Assembly (NCBI GenBank): GCA_002408105.1
Contig: DHQM01000096.1
Coordinates: forward strand, 474-5,537
Length of the DNA stretch: 5,064 nucleotides
DNA from: Gammaproteobacteria bacterium UBA5338
GTDB lineage: Bacteria > Pseudomonadota > Gammaproteobacteria > Pseudomonadales > UBA5862
Direction of reading: 5' to 3'
The notes under the pieces were generated by a model. The model did no database searches. It was not told where the DNA came from and worked only from the letters and a program-made list of their open reading frames with translations. Below, piece after piece: positions 4,147 to 5,064 of the stretch. Position 1 is the stretch's first letter. The number at the start of each line of letters is the position of its first letter. The translations under genes were made by a program, and so were the position numbers.

Positions 4147-5064
4147 ATGCCGCATCAGCAGTTCGCTCACGCTGCCATTGACCGCCGCCCTCCCATTCCA
4201 GCGGAACCTTTGCCCATGACCTCATCCACTGCGCCTTCTGAGCTGGAGGTTTTGCAAGCGCTGCACCGTGAACTGGAATGCGATGCCTTGCTGACCCATT
4301 TCGCCCAGTACAGTGTCCAATGGCTGGGGATTGATGGGCTCCACTACGGCAGCGATGCGGCCACGCACTTCGAGTTCGACTGGGGGCGCAAGGCACGTCA
4401 TGCACTCGAGTACCGGCTGTCACTCGAAGAACAACCACTCGGGCAGTTGCAACTGAGGCGCAGCCGCGCCTTCACCGAAGCCGAGGCACAGCAGGCTGAA
4501 TCATTGATCGGCGCATTGCTGTTCCCGCTTTCCAATGCGCTGCGGTACCGCCGGGCCGTACTCGGCGCCCTGACCGATGCCCTGACCGGGATCGGCAACC
4601 GCAACGCATTGGAACTGACCCTGGACCGCGAAGTGGGCATCGTTCGCAGGCACGGTGGACACACTTCTGTGGCCCTCATCGATGCCGATCACTTCAAAAA
4701 GATCAACGACACCCATGGGCACCTGACCGGGGACCGGGTGCTCAAGACCCTGACAAAGGTGATCAACGCGGCGGCCCGCAAGACCGATTTGCTGTTTCGC
4801 TACGGCGGCGAGGAGTTCGTGTTGTTGCTCGACAACACGGACGACGATGGCGCCGCGGTGATCGCCGAACGCATCCGATCAGCCGTTGCGGACGCGGATT
4901 TCAGTGGTCTGGGGCTCGAGAGCGCAGTGACGGTCAGCCTTGGCATTGCGACGCTGACGGACTCGGACAGCGCCGAGTCTCTCTTGGCGCGGGCCGACCG
5001 TGCCCTCTACGCAGCCAAGGCCGCTGGGCGCAACCGTGTGCAAGCGGCGTCGGAGTCGCTCGAC
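4147..5064 (+). CDS. GGDEF-domain diguanylate cyclase (3' end beyond the right edge)
   Basis: This predicted enzyme makes cyclic di-GMP from two GTP. 306 codons are open to the window edge with no stop. Because the frame already passes the final GGDEF helix (ARADRALYAAKAAGRNRVQ, about 281-299), only a few codons are probably missing. The GGDEF domain spans about 137-300. It has DALTGIGNRNALE (144-156), metal and substrate residues D179, N187 and D196 in the stretch from LIDADHFKKINDTHGH to GDRVL, active-site GGEEF at 220-224, and an intact inhibitory I-site RKTD (R211, D214) five residues before it. The protein is therefore predicted active and product-inhibited. Residues 1-30 are Pro-rich. 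Residues about 31-135 form a small domain, possibly a degenerate GAF-like or other sensory module, which I cannot assign. There is no signal peptide or membrane helix, so it is cytoplasmic. The protein resembles in size and build the soluble P. aeruginosa cyclase PA3177, encoded near the same cluster. Orthology is likely but unproven. No EAL domain is seen. Confidence 0.93.
   Translation, partial: MPHQQFAHAAIDRRPPIPAEPLPMTSSTAPSELEVLQALHRELECDALLTHFAQYSVQWLGIDGLHYGSDAATHFEFDWGRKARHALEYRLSLEEQPLGQLQLRRSRAFTEAEAQQAESLIGALLFPLSNALRYRRAVLGALTDALTGIGNRNALELTLDREVGIVRRHGGHTSVALIDADHFKKINDTHGHLTGDRVLKTLTKVINAAARKTDLLFRYGGEEFVLLLDNTDDDGAAVIAERIRSAVADADFSGLGLESAVTVSLGIATLTDSDSAESLLARADRALYAAKAAGRNRVQAASESLD

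Noticed and set aside
4147..4215. Start of the diguanylate cyclase at ATG 4216
   Set aside because: No purine-rich ribosome binding site precedes it, whereas ATG 4147 has AGAGAAG at 7 nt. It remains a minor alternative because the first 23 residues are Pro-rich and probably unstructured.

Overview
The window looks like chromosomal housekeeping DNA (G+C-rich by eye) from a gammaproteobacterium outside the enterics. The evidence is a GyrA N-terminus close to gammaproteobacterial GyrA and a four-gene run mtaD-ubiG-mupP-yciK in the order I know from Pseudomonas aeruginosa (PA3170-PA3173). Genus cannot be fixed from sequence alone. There are no RNA genes, mobile elements, CRISPR arrays or prophage genes.

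Layout. Positions 1-143 (minus strand) hold the first 47 codons of gyrA, which runs off the left edge. Positions 144-334 are a divergent control region with a good extended -10 facing gyrA, a weak candidate promoter facing right, and a 26-bp imperfect inverted repeat. Positions 335-3923 are four plus-strand genes: mtaD (methylthioadenosine/S-adenosylhomocysteine deaminase), ubiG (ubiquinone O-methyltransferase), mupP (HAD phosphatase of MurNAc recycling) and yciK (short-chain dehydrogenase). The last three overlap head to tail by 4 and 8 bp. A 106-bp gap with a hairpin and a TATGAT box separates mtaD from ubiG. Positions 3924-4146 are an AT-rich intergenic region. Positions 4147-5064 are a diguanylate cyclase gene, open at the right edge but with its GGDEF domain essentially complete.

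How they fit together. The cluster is metabolic maintenance: salvage of SAM by-products, ubiquinone methylation (which makes S-adenosylhomocysteine), peptidoglycan sugar recycling, and an oxidoreductase of unknown substrate. The diguanylate cyclase appears to be a separate transcription unit.

The most interesting signal is upstream of the diguanylate cyclase. A GG-N10-GC sigma-54 promoter candidate (TGGCACG-N4-TCGCT) is preceded by an exact match to the IHF consensus next to an A/T tract. About 90-100 bp upstream of the predicted start lies a GTCA-N6-TGAC palindrome resembling a FleQ box. This is the classical layout of an enhancer-dependent promoter. It would place c-di-GMP synthesis under RpoN and an activator that may be FleQ-like. 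All of this is read by eye and untested.
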